Shown here: in pieces, positions 16,666 to 24,164 of the stretch
Layout: every line of letters starts with the position of its first letter
How positions within the stretch are numbered: the first letter of the stretch is position 1
Source: CALCKU01 sp964654665
GTDB taxonomy: Bacteria; Pseudomonadota; Alphaproteobacteria; Caulobacterales; Maricaulaceae
Length of the DNA: 45,205 bases
Assembly (NCBI GenBank): GCA_964654665.1
Contig: CAZZKV010000024.1
Location: forward strand, 1 to 45,205
Direction: 5' to 3'
Program-made: the position numbers and the translations under genes
The notes under the pieces: generated by a model
Database searches by the model: none
Seen by the model: the letters and a program-made list of their open reading frames with translations, nothing else
What the model was told of the DNA's origin: nothing

Positions 16666-18627
16666 ATGAAACGATTATTTTTAAGCGCAATCATAACAGC
16701 GCTATCGAGCCAGAGCCTTTGGGCACAAACCGTTAATGATCAATATACTCTGGAAAACGAAGATACTGAAATTACCAATACTCTCGCAACCATAGTTCGT
16801 CCCGGTGAAGATAGAAATGATTCAGAAGATTTGCAGTCAACGGAAGTTATTAGCCTTGGGACACGCATTGGATATAACAAGATAGATGATTTAACCTCGC
16901 CGACCTCCATTATAACGGATGCCGATATAATAGGCCGAGGACATCAATATATCTCCAGCCTATTGAGAGCCCTTCCCAGTATTGCTGTCAGCCAATCAGG
17001 GCCTGCTAGCGGACTTACCCAAATTCGGTTGCGTGGGTCTGAAGCCAATCATGTCCTAGTCCTCATTGACGGCGTTGAAGTGGCTAATCCGAGTGGCGGT
17101 GAATTTGACTTTTCTGGCTTGCGTACCGAAGATGTAGAGCGGGTTGAAGTTTTGCGCGGAGAGCAATCTGCCCTTTACGGATCAGATGCAATTGGCGGCG
17201 TGATTAATATCATCACACGAGCAGGCCGCAGCCAAACCGGATGGAATGCCAGTGTTGAAGCCGGAAGTTTTGAAACGCTTGAAGGCCAAATCAGTACCGT
17301 ACTACCGCTTTCCGGATTACTATCAAACCAAGCCTCACTTTCAATCAATGGTAATGCTTTTACAACCAAGGGCTATGACGTTTCAGGATTGGGCGGTGAA
17401 GACGATGGATCACGCTCTCGCGCTCTCAATATTGGATTCAATACTGTAGCTCTTGGTCCAGTCACGATTTCGGCAAAATTTGGAACCTCGAATTTAGATG
17501 TTGAATTTGACGGGGATAGTGATTTTGATGGGCGACTTAATGATACGGCAGATGAAACCACTGTAAAAACACAAACAGGACGCATCGATGCCCGATTCAA
17601 ATTAGCAAATTTTGACCACCTTATTACGGCCCATATGGTGGACACGGATACCGATACACAAGGCGGATTTTCCTCGCGCTCTATCGGGCAACGTCAAAAC
17701 ATCAATTGGGCTGCTAAACGTCAATTTGGCAGCCATCGCTTAACCCTTTTAACCGAAGCCGAACATGAAAGTTATGAAATCACGCCCAATTTTACAGAAG
17801 CTGGTGCCGAACCGGATAATTGGACTTATGGTTTTGCCGGCGATTATAGCTTTAACCAAGGCCCAGTTACAATTACGGCTTCGGCGCGCCATGATGTCAA
17901 TGATCTGTTTCAAGATGCCACCACGTGGCGCATTGGCGGTGGATATAATTTCGAAAGTTTTGGTGGGCGGTTACGCGGTTCTGTGGGTACCGGCGTTAAA
18001 AACCCATCTCTCATAGAGCTTTTTGGTTTTTTTCCAACGTCTCGGTTTACAGGTAATCGGGATCTACAACCCGAAACGTCTCTGGGCTACAGCTTAGGGT
18101 ATGAGCAAAAGCTTGGCGGATTAAACCTATCCATCGATTACTTCCGCTCTGAACTGGAAGATGAAATTGCAACAATTTTCAATCCGGATTTTACCTCAAC
18201 AGTTGTGAATGTGGCAACGGATAGTACCCGCGAGGGAATTGAAATAGAAGCTCAATATAAAATTTCTGAAACCCTATCTCTTCGAGCATCTGCTTCATTT
18301 CTGGAGAGCGACCAAAATGACATCGAAGAAATTCGTCGCCCAGAATTTTTAGGCAGCTTTACCGGCACATGGCAAATCACTGATCCATTAGCCCTTACTC
18401 TATCTGTCGATCATACAGGGTCGCAACTTGATACAGATTTTGCGTCATTCTCTAATGTCATACTTGACGCTTTCACCTTGGTGGGGCTCAATGCCCGTTT
18501 CACTGTAAATGATAGGGTGACATTAAACCTGCGGGGAGAAAATTTACTGAATGAAGATTATGAGGAAATTGTTGGCTTTGCCTCGCAGGGGCGTGGTGTT
18601 TTTGCTGGCGTGTCTGCTCGCTTCTAG
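16666..18627 (+). CDS. btuB: Vitamin B12 TonB-dependent outer-membrane receptor BtuB
   Basis: 653 aa, close to the usual BtuB size (about 600). The signal peptide is cleaved after A20 (L-W-A). The plug domain has I-R-L-R-G-S-E-A-N-H-V-L-V-L-I-D-G-V-E and V-L-R-G-E-Q-S-A-L-Y-G-S-D-A-I-G-G-V-I, both typical of BtuB/siderophore plugs, and the barrel ends in terminal F. The B12 riboswitch upstream and the btuFCD genes downstream fix the ligand as a cobalamin or related corrinoid. The 3' end overlaps the btuF start by 77 nt in another frame. Confidence 0.93.
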   Translation: MKRLFLSAIITALSSQSLWAQTVNDQYTLENEDTEITNTLATIVRPGEDRNDSEDLQSTEVISLGTRIGYNKIDDLTSPTSIITDADIIGRGHQYISSLLRALPSIAVSQSGPASGLTQIRLRGSEANHVLVLIDGVEVANPSGGEFDFSGLRTEDVERVEVLRGEQSALYGSDAIGGVINIITRAGRSQTGWNASVEAGSFETLEGQISTVLPLSGLLSNQASLSINGNAFTTKGYDVSGLGGEDDGSRSRALNIGFNTVALGPVTISAKFGTSNLDVEFDGDSDFDGRLNDTADETTVKTQTGRIDARFKLANFDHLITAHMVDTDTDTQGGFSSRSIGQRQNINWAAKRQFGSHRLTLLTEAEHESYEITPNFTEAGAEPDNWTYGFAGDYSFNQGPVTITASARHDVNDLFQDATTWRIGGGYNFESFGGRLRGSVGTGVKNPSLIELFGFFPTSRFTGNRDLQPETSLGYSLGYEQKLGGLNLSIDYFRSELEDEIATIFNPDFTSTVVNVATDSTREGIEIEAQYKISETLSLRASASFLESDQNDIEEIRRPEFLGSFTGTWQITDPLALTLSVDHTGSQLDTDFASFSNVILDAFTLVGLNARFTVNDRVTLNLRGENLLNEDYEEIVGFASQGRGVFAGVSARF

Positions 18628-19375
18628 CGCCCAAGCCGGGCAAAGCAAAACCATTGGGAGTACATCCTTATGCGGAGACAGCTATGTTTTAGCTCTCGCC
18701 CCCGATAGGGTGCGGGCTTTATCATGGCAATCTCGCGATCCCGTTTCCGGAGCCCTTAAACATCACCGTACCTTACCACAGCTTTGGGATGATGCAGAAA
18801 CTCTGATAAATGCACCCACTGATATTATCCTCTTTGGTCCAGGCGAAGGAGCTTTTGCCGATATGTTACAACACGAAACAATATCGCTGACATGGGGTGA
18901 AGATTTCGAAACAATAAACACCAATGCAAATGTAATCCTTAATGCTTTGGAGCTTTCCTCAGATTGGACCGATGCGGTTGAAAAATGGCAGACCGAAATG
19001 ATAGACCGTGCCACGGCGCGAGCTTACCGACCCAATGTGCTTTATATTTCCCGCGCAGCAGGTACAGCCGGTCCGGGAACATTTGTCGATGCCGCAATTA
19101 CACTTGCTGGCGGTAATAATATTATTTCACAAACCGGGTGGCACACACCCGACCCAGAACGCTTGATTGGATTAAGTCCTGACCTTATAATTACATCATA
19201 TTTCCAGCAAGGCTATGAGAGCGTACAGTCAAATGGGCTCCGCCATAAAATCCTAAGCCGCATGATAAAAAGCCGTCCTCACATTAATATTCCTGGTAAG
19301 CTTTGGCCTTGTGCAGGCCCGGGGTTGATTGAGGCTACAGAGTTAATTGCCGATGCAATGGATCAATTACCATGA
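18551..19375 (+). CDS. btuF: Cobalamin ABC transporter substrate-binding protein BtuF
   Basis: 274 aa periplasmic binding protein of the helical-backbone class III fold (Peripla_BP_2). The N terminus is a signal peptide: basic residues, a hydrophobic core and cleavage at S-A-Q-A (about residue 29). To keep this peptide the start must lie inside btuB; 18551 has a GGGGAG ribosome site about 12 nt upstream, while the in-frame ATG at 18560 is the alternative. Later segments (P-D-L-I-I-T-S-Y and the W-P-C-A-G-P-G-L-I-E-A-T-E end) match BtuF-like proteins. It would hand corrinoid from BtuB to BtuCD. The stop overlaps the btuC start (ATGA). Confidence 0.85.
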   Translation: MKIMRKLLALPRRGVVFLLACLLASSAQAGQSKTIGSTSLCGDSYVLALAPDRVRALSWQSRDPVSGALKHHRTLPQLWDDAETLINAPTDIILFGPGEGAFADMLQHETISLTWGEDFETINTNANVILNALELSSDWTDAVEKWQTEMIDRATARAYRPNVLYISRAAGTAGPGTFVDAAITLAGGNNIISQTGWHTPDPERLIGLSPDLIITSYFQQGYESVQSNGLRHKILSRMIKSRPHINIPGKLWPCAGPGLIEATELIADAMDQLP

Positions 19376-20334
19376 AATATGCTGTAATGATACTTTTGCT
19401 CTGTGCTATTATTCTCTTATCTCTTTTTTTTGGTGCCGCCTCCTTGTCCACGGCTGACGTCATAGGCGGGTTAATGGGCCATGGCACAGACGTTCACCAA
19501 TTAATTATTAGGGATTTACGTCTACCGCGCACGCTTTTAGGGGCCGTAATCGGGGCTGGATTAGGGGCATCAGGCGCGGCCTTGCAAGGCTATACGCGCA
19601 ACCCATTGGCGGGGCCGGGAATTCTGGGATTTTCTGCCTGTGCTGCACTTGGCGCGGTCACGGCACTTTATTTCGGTTGGGTTAATTTCGTTCCCATAGC
19701 CGCTCTCTTTGGGACAGCTTTAGGGGCAACATTGATTTTACTAATTGCCGGCCAACAAAAAGGAGCCTCTATTCTTATTCTTGCGGGCGTCGGTGTCGGA
19801 GCACTCGCAACAGCCCTCACAGGTCTTATCATGAATTTCGCTCCCAACCCTTGGGCTTTATCCGAAATGGTTTATTGGCTCATGGGATCTTTGAAAAATG
19901 CAGAATTGGGATCCTTGATGATCATCACCCCCTTGAGCTTAATCGGATTACTATGCCTATTTTTGATCGCCCCCGACTTACGAACATTAAGTCTTGGCGA
20001 AGATACTGGCCGTTCACTGGGTGTATCCATATCCCGCGTAAGAACCCTTATGATAGCAGGTACTGCTCTCTGCGTAGGTAGCGGCGTGGCTTATGCGGGT
20101 GCCATCGGTTTCGTAGGTCTATTCATACCTCATATCTGCCGTTTATTTTTTGGTGCGGACCCTGCACGGCTTATTATCCAATCGACGATGGCAGGCGCTA
20201 GTTTTCTTATACTGGCCGACATTATAACCCGTGCTTTATCTGGACCGGGAACACAGCTTTATTTGGGCATTTTAACATCCCTGATTGGCGTACCATTCTT
20301 TCTCTATCTCGCAGTAAAGGCAGCACGATCATGA
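19372..20334 (+). CDS. btuC: Cobalamin ABC transporter permease BtuC (FecCD family)
   Basis: 320 aa, hydrophobic throughout, with about 9-10 predicted membrane helices as expected for the FecCD/BtuC family. Family motifs include R-L-P-R-T-L-L-G-A-V-I-G-A-G-L-G-A-S-G, then Q-G-Y-T-R-N-P-L-A-G-P-G-I-L-G, and the later G-F-V-G-L-F-I-P-H segment that contacts the ATPase. It forms the inner-membrane channel for B12. It overlaps btuF and btuD by 4 nt each (ATGA at 19372 and 20331), so the three are translationally coupled. Confidence 0.93.
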   Translation: MKYAVMILLLCAIILLSLFFGAASLSTADVIGGLMGHGTDVHQLIIRDLRLPRTLLGAVIGAGLGASGAALQGYTRNPLAGPGILGFSACAALGAVTALYFGWVNFVPIAALFGTALGATLILLIAGQQKGASILILAGVGVGALATALTGLIMNFAPNPWALSEMVYWLMGSLKNAELGSLMIITPLSLIGLLCLFLIAPDLRTLSLGEDTGRSLGVSISRVRTLMIAGTALCVGSGVAYAGAIGFVGLFIPHICRLFFGADPARLIIQSTMAGASFLILADIITRALSGPGTQLYLGILTSLIGVPFFLYLAVKAARS

Positions 20335-21083
20335 GCCTCACGCTACATAACCTTTCGGCAGGTTATGGCCTTTGTAACGTCATAGAGGAATTATCCGCCG
20401 AGGCAAAAGCGGGACAATTTATAGCTCTACTAGGACCTAATGGCGGAGGCAAATCAACACTCATTAAAACAATAGCTGGACTTATTACCCCAAACATCGG
20501 GACAGTTTTATGGAACGATATATCGACCCATACTATCCCAATACGAAATCGGGCTCGCAATATGGCTTATTTGGCTCAAGACCGTATTGCAAATGATGCA
20601 ATGTCGGTACGCGATATTGTTAGATTGGGCCGAGCGCCTTTCCGCGGAGCCTTGGGACAACTAAGTATAACCGGCACAAATGCCGTCAATGATGCTCTTA
20701 TACGCACACAAAGCAATACACTCGCGAACCGCCAATTTGGCACCCTATCAGGCGGAGAAAAAGCCCGTTGCTTACTCGCCCGCGCATTATGCGTCCAAGC
20801 GCCGCTTTTACTGGTTGATGAACCTATAGCGGCTCTGGATCCCTATTATCAATTAACATTGCTCACTCTGTTAAAAGAGGAAGCTTCCCGCGGCACGCTT
20901 GTTATTGCTGCTTTGCATGACCTCGCCTTAGCCCATCATTTTGCTGACACTATTTGGGTTATTCATCAGGGAAAAATGGTGACAAATGATACTGCTGACA
21001 AAGCTTTATCCCCTGTAATATTATCCGATGTTTTCGGGATTGAAAAACCAAAAGGCGGGTGGCGTACAGCTAGCCTGCTTTAA
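20331..21083 (+). CDS. btuD: Cobalamin ABC transporter ATP-binding protein BtuD
   Basis: 250 aa ABC ATPase of the FecE/BtuD type. Walker A is GPNGGGKST (35-43), the Q-loop is near Q83, the signature is LSGGE (139-143), Walker B is LLLVDE (159-164), followed by the D-loop A-L-D-P and the switch His in A-L-H-D. It powers the BtuC channel in the cytoplasm. Last gene of the riboswitch-controlled operon. Its TAA overlaps the stop of the convergent LysE gene by 4 nt, and no terminator hairpin is visible between them. Confidence 0.93.
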   Translation: MSLTLHNLSAGYGLCNVIEELSAEAKAGQFIALLGPNGGGKSTLIKTIAGLITPNIGTVLWNDISTHTIPIRNRARNMAYLAQDRIANDAMSVRDIVRLGRAPFRGALGQLSITGTNAVNDALIRTQSNTLANRQFGTLSGGEKARCLLARALCVQAPLLLVDEPIAALDPYYQLTLLTLLKEEASRGTLVIAALHDLALAHHFADTIWVIHQGKMVTNDTADKALSPVILSDVFGIEKPKGGWRTASLL

Positions 21084-21700
21084 GCCGTAGTACTCAAAAT
21101 AGCCCAGACGCCTGATGCGATCATTACACTGCCAATAACCACATTAAATCCACGCGCGGCCCGCGGTGATGTGAGCCAAATTCTGATCTTACCAGCCCCA
21201 TAAGCATAGACGGCCAAACCCAAAAGCTCTGTTACTGTAACCGTCACAAACATAATGAATAACTGCGGGCCTATTGGCGCCCCTATGGTGAAGTAAGTTG
21301 GGAGTAATAATCCAAAATAAACAAGTGGAAGCGGTGATGATAATTGCAAGGCAATTCCGCGTGAGTAAAGTCGCCCTCGCGGCGGAGCATCATCAGCCGA
21401 TGCATCAGCATTAGGCAAGGGACCAAAAATTGTTGACACAGCTAAATAAACGATAACGCAAACGCCTAATATCTTTAGAGCTAAGAATGCCTTTGGAATA
21501 GCCGTGGCTAATGCTGCAGCCCCGGATGCAGCCAACAACAGCCAAATCACATTTGCACTCGCAATCCCTAAAGCCGCAAGCATGGCAGGTCTAAATCCAT
21601 ACCGAAAAGCCGATGCTAAAACAAGCATGACGGCTGGGCCCGGCGTAAGCCCCCCAATACCAAATAGCGCGACCAGTGCAAACCATGTTTCAATCGACAT
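21080..21700 (-). CDS. LysE/RhtB-type amino acid exporter
   Basis: 206 aa, the normal LysE/RhtB length, with about six membrane helices. The N-terminal family motif F-G-I-G-G-L-T-P-G-P-A-V-M-L-V appears at about 13-27, followed by a helix with R-x-G-F-R-P-A. These proteins export amino acids such as threonine, homoserine or lysine, or related small molecules, across the inner membrane; the substrate is unknown. The start is the ATG at 21700. It is convergent with btuD and read in the same direction as the radical SAM gene upstream of it (87 nt gap), but a shared transcript is not certain. Confidence 0.88.
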   Translation of the reverse strand: MSIETWFALVALFGIGGLTPGPAVMLVLASAFRYGFRPAMLAALGIASANVIWLLLAASGAAALATAIPKAFLALKILGVCVIVYLAVSTIFGPLPNADASADDAPPRGRLYSRGIALQLSSPLPLVYFGLLLPTYFTIGAPIGPQLFIMFVTVTVTELLGLAVYAYGAGKIRIWLTSPRAARGFNVVIGSVMIASGVWAILSTTA

Positions 21701-21787
21701 ATAGCCCTATCGGAAACGCAGCCCCTTATGACAAGTGTTTTTTATTGGTGTCCTATAGGTTCATTTCGGTCTTAAAATTTAGCTTGT

Positions 21788-22729
21788 TTAAGCCGAACAG
21801 CTGGCACCGCCCAATACACAAAATTTTGCGCAATGTGGATGGTTAAGACTTACGGGTCCCAGAGACTCTTTAAGTGTTTTACCCGTTTCAAATTGGATAT
21901 CATCCCATAACAAGGTACAGGCCAAGACGCTGGCTCGGTCTTCGCCTTTTCGGCGTACCACCATACGAGAGCTTGAACACATCATATTATCGGGATGCAC
22001 ATTCAGAATACCCCAACATGCAACTGTGATTTCCGGAACATCAATGTCTTCATCCATTTCAGGAAACAGGATAGTTGTCATAGGGTTATGAGCATCAATA
22101 TTCCAACCTTGTGCTTTAATAAGCGCTGCATAACCATCGCGCGCATTACTTTCAGATTCGGAAAACATAGATCGCCCTGCTATATTCAGCGTGAACTCCT
22201 GTTCTGTTAGCCACGCCATGCCCTTTAGAGCAATATCAAAACTTCCCTCCCCGCGTTCTTGGTCATGACCGGCTTGGGTGAAATGATCGAGGCTGACCCG
22301 CAAGGTTATTTTACTTGGGTAGCGGGCTAACAAATCCAGCAAGCCTTTTTGTACGCGCGGGCGCATCATGGGTTTCATTGCATTGGTCAGTATGAGCAAC
22401 TCATGACCGCGGCTTAACGCCATTGCGCACATGTCAATCATATAAGGATTTAAGAAAGGTTCTCCGCCTGTAAATGCGATTTCAATATTTCCGAATCCCA
22501 TATCATCTATTTCATCGAGATACGGTTCCATATCATCAGGTGTGAGATAGACAAAATGATCCGCCGTCGGACTGCTTTTAATATAACAGTTTTCACATTC
22601 AATATTGCATTGACTACCAGAACAAAACCAGAGCGTTTTCAGTTTTTTGAAAAAAACCGAAGCCCGTTTCTCACCTTTAGCCGTGATACGGGGATCTTGG
22701 AATTTCTTTGGATCAATAGGAGCGTTCAT
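21788..22729 (-). CDS. Radical SAM protein with cysteine-rich C terminus
   Basis: 313 aa. The S-adenosylmethionine-cleaving [4Fe-4S] motif CxxxCxxC is at C41, C45 and C48 (C-N-I-E-C-E-N-C-Y), preceded by C36. The SAM-contact motif G-G-E-P-F follows in A-F-T-G-G-E-P-F-L-N-P near 88-98. The C-terminal part has further cysteines: A-C-W-G, M-M-C-S, L-A-C-T, and the closing C300/C304/C311 group. These suggest an auxiliary Fe-S cluster (SPASM or twitch-like). The reaction is unknown; peptide modification is one possibility because SPASM-like enzymes often act on peptides. The gene is divergent from a small-protein/XRE operon and shares a 148-nt regulatory region with it. Confidence 0.82.
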   Translation of the reverse strand: MNAPIDPKKFQDPRITAKGEKRASVFFKKLKTLWFCSGSQCNIECENCYIKSSPTADHFVYLTPDDMEPYLDEIDDMGFGNIEIAFTGGEPFLNPYMIDMCAMALSRGHELLILTNAMKPMMRPRVQKGLLDLLARYPSKITLRVSLDHFTQAGHDQERGEGSFDIALKGMAWLTEQEFTLNIAGRSMFSESESNARDGYAALIKAQGWNIDAHNPMTTILFPEMDEDIDVPEITVACWGILNVHPDNMMCSSSRMVVRRKGEDRASVLACTLLWDDIQFETGKTLKESLGPVSLNHPHCAKFCVLGGASCSA

Positions 22730-22760
22730 AGCGGCGCTTGTAACAAGTTTTTTTAAACTG

Positions 22761-22791
22761 TCACATAATGAATCTCACACAATTATGTGAG
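22761..22791. promoter_or_regulatory. Nested palindromes in the radical SAM promoter region
   Basis: TCACATAAT (22761-22769) pairs perfectly with ATTATGTGA (22782-22790) across a 12-nt spacer. A second pair, CTCACA (22774-22779) / TGTGAG (22786-22791), overlaps it, so the two structures are mutually exclusive. The position, 32-62 nt upstream of the radical SAM start, fits an operator for that gene. No known regulator is recognised. Confidence 0.5.
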
Positions 22792-22816
22792 CAACACTAT
22801 TGTATGGAAAGGACAC

Positions 22817-22858
22817 TTGACATGTAAAGCTTGCTTGTCTACGTAAAGGGTGCTTTAC
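22817..22858 (+). promoter_or_regulatory. Promoter of the XRE/membrane-protein operon with two operator copies
   Basis: A perfect -35 TTGACA (22817-22822) is followed 17 bp later by a weak -10 (22840-22845). Two related 16-bp palindromes of the form GTAAAGC-NN-GCTTTAC lie on it. Site 1 (22824-22839) falls between -35 and -10 and has two mismatches in the right half. Site 2 (22843-22858) overlaps the -10 and has one mismatch. Starts are 19 bp apart. The layout is that of a repressor operator, most simply for the XRE protein encoded at 23881. A strong AGAGGAG ribosome site follows. Confidence 0.6.
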
Positions 22859-22877
22859 TTATCAAGAGGAGATACCC

Positions 22878-23051
22878 ATGTTTAAAGAAAAAAATACAGT
22901 CTGTCCGACCTGCAAGACCATTTTGTCCAAAGATCAAGACACCCGTATTTTGACTAAACACCGCCGAGGACGTGTTATTGGCGGCACTCTTGGTATCTTG
23001 GGCGGCTTTATTGGGGCATCTATAGGCTTATATTTCGGCCTGACGGCCTAG
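22878..23051 (+). CDS. Small CxxC / single-helix membrane protein (57 aa), uncharacterised
   Basis: 57 aa, supported by a strong AGAGGAG ribosome site 8-9 nt upstream and a 9-nt gap to the next gene with its own GGAG site. The N terminus has one CPTC motif (C9, C12), half of a zinc ribbon, then a basic stretch K-H-R-R-G-R. A glycine-rich hydrophobic helix (about 33-56) with repeated GxxxG-like spacing follows, suitable for tight helix packing in a membrane. Two copies could build one complete zinc site. The function is unknown and I recognise no family. First gene of a four-gene operon ending in an XRE regulator. A divergent radical SAM gene next door leaves a modified-peptide precursor as a remote alternative. 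Confidence 0.75.
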   Translation: MFKEKNTVCPTCKTILSKDQDTRILTKHRRGRVIGGTLGILGGFIGASIGLYFGLTA

Positions 23052-23060
23052 GAGCAAATT

Positions 23061-23486
23061 ATGACACCAAAACAAGCTAAACACCGCTATTGGAAAGTCT
23101 TTATACCTTCTATGTCTCTATATTTAGTGAGCACTTTCGTCGCTAGTCTTTTCATCAAATCCGGTGATCTGCCCTTGATCATACAAATCGGCCTCGCACT
23201 TATTCCCTCTATTTGTATACTCTGGTTTATATGGGGCCATGGACGGTGGATATTAGAAACAGATGAGTTTCAGCGTTACCGTGAAATGAAGGCTGTAATG
23301 GGCGGAGCCGGTTTAACATTGGCTTTTGTCTCAATATGGGGCTTTATGGAAATGTTAGTCAATGCTCCGAAATTCCCTGTTTTTTACATATTTGTTATCT
23401 TCTGCGGCGCTTATAGTCTCTCTGGATGTGCCATACGGTTATGGGGGAATGGCGGTATGGCGATGCATGACGGAGAGATCATATGA
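23061..23486 (+). CDS. Uncharacterised four-helix membrane protein, copy 1
   Basis: 141 aa with four likely membrane helices (about 12-31, 38-58, 78-96, 104-126). A conserved cytoplasmic-loop-like motif W-I-L-E-T-D-E-F-Q-R (E66-F70) sits between helices 2 and 3, and W-G-F-M-E ends helix 3. The next gene product has the same layout and matching motifs, so the two are paralogues. The combination with a small XRE regulator resembles membrane-protein/HTH pairs seen in many alphaproteobacteria, whose role is unknown to me. The ATG at 23061 has a GGAG site 8 nt upstream. The stop overlaps the next start (ATGA). Confidence 0.85.
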   Translation: MTPKQAKHRYWKVFIPSMSLYLVSTFVASLFIKSGDLPLIIQIGLALIPSICILWFIWGHGRWILETDEFQRYREMKAVMGGAGLTLAFVSIWGFMEMLVNAPKFPVFYIFVIFCGAYSLSGCAIRLWGNGGMAMHDGEII

Positions 23487-23884
23487 AACCCGCTAAAGCC
23501 GCAAAACGGTATATAAAGTTATTTATTCCGGCCATGATTGGGTATTCACTCAGCTTTCCAGCCATGTTCTATCTACCAGAAACATTACCATATGCCATGA
23601 CATCCATACTGGCATTAACACCTGCGCTCTGTTTCGCGATCGCCATTTGGGCTATTGCGCGTTTCATTAAGGAATCAGATGAATATCTGCGTTTGCAACA
23701 AAGCCGAACCTTTCTCATTGCAGGAGCCATTACCCTGCTCGTAACTTTTTTCTGGGGTATGCAAGAAAGCTTTGCAGCCTGGCCTTCTGTACCCATTATT
23801 TTGGTTGTCCCACTTTATTTTATAATCTGGACTCCGCTCATTTTCTGGGACATCTACCAAGCTCACAAACTGTCCGAAGAATGA
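23483..23884 (+). CDS. Uncharacterised four-helix membrane protein, copy 2
   Basis: 133 aa, four likely membrane helices (about 12-30, 37-60, 76-95, 100-122). It shares with the upstream protein the opening K-x-A-K-x-x-Y-x-K-x-F-I-P, the loop motif F-I-K-E-S-D-E-Y (E64-Y68) and W-G-M-Q-E at the end of helix 3. It is probably a tandem duplicate that has diverged, perhaps forming a heterodimer with copy 1. It overlaps both neighbours by 4 nt (ATGA at 23483 and 23881), so stoichiometry with the XRE regulator may be fixed by translational coupling. Confidence 0.85.
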   Translation: MKPAKAAKRYIKLFIPAMIGYSLSFPAMFYLPETLPYAMTSILALTPALCFAIAIWAIARFIKESDEYLRLQQSRTFLIAGAITLLVTFFWGMQESFAAWPSVPIILVVPLYFIIWTPLIFWDIYQAHKLSEE

Positions 23885-24096
23885 AGAACCGCTTGAAAAT
23901 TTTACGCGGCGAGCGGGGGTGGTCCCAAGCCGTTTTAGGCGATTATCTGGAAATATCCCGCCAATCCGTCAATGCGATTGAAACCGGGCGTTATGATCCA
24001 TCCTTACCCCTAGCCTTTAAAATTGCCCGATTATTTAATTGCTCCATAGAAGATATCTTCAGTGATGAGATGGATATAAGAAAAGCGGCAGAATAA
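23881..24096 (+). CDS. Small XRE-family HTH regulator
   Basis: 71 aa, essentially a single Cro/CI-type helix-turn-helix domain. The HTH lies at about 14-38 (W-S-Q-A-V-L-G-D-Y-L-E-I-S-R-Q-S-V-N-A-I-E), followed by the G-R-Y-D-P-S-L-P-L-A-F-K-I-A-R-L-F segment and I-E-D-I-F typical of this small-regulator class (YozG/YgzD-like). It likely acts as an autorepressor on the paired palindromes at 22824-22858. It is translationally coupled to the membrane protein before it, a layout in which the membrane proteins could modulate the regulator. The gene is last in the operon. Confidence 0.9.
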   Translation: MKNRLKILRGERGWSQAVLGDYLEISRQSVNAIETGRYDPSLPLAFKIARLFNCSIEDIFSDEMDIRKAAE

Positions 24097-24164
24097 GCAC
24101 TATTGCCATATTTGGCATGCGCCGCGAGCGGTTATCAGCCGAACGCAATCTGCCGGATAATCCA

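Noticed and set aside
22730..24096. RiPP cluster made of the radical SAM enzyme and the 57-aa protein
   Set aside because: The small protein has a membrane helix and CxxC rather than a leader/core layout, and there is no protease or exporter in the operon; kept only as a remote possibility.
24104..24117. TGCCA/TGGCA short hairpin between the XRE gene and cobB
   Set aside because: Only 5 bp with a 4-nt loop and no T run; too weak to call a terminator.
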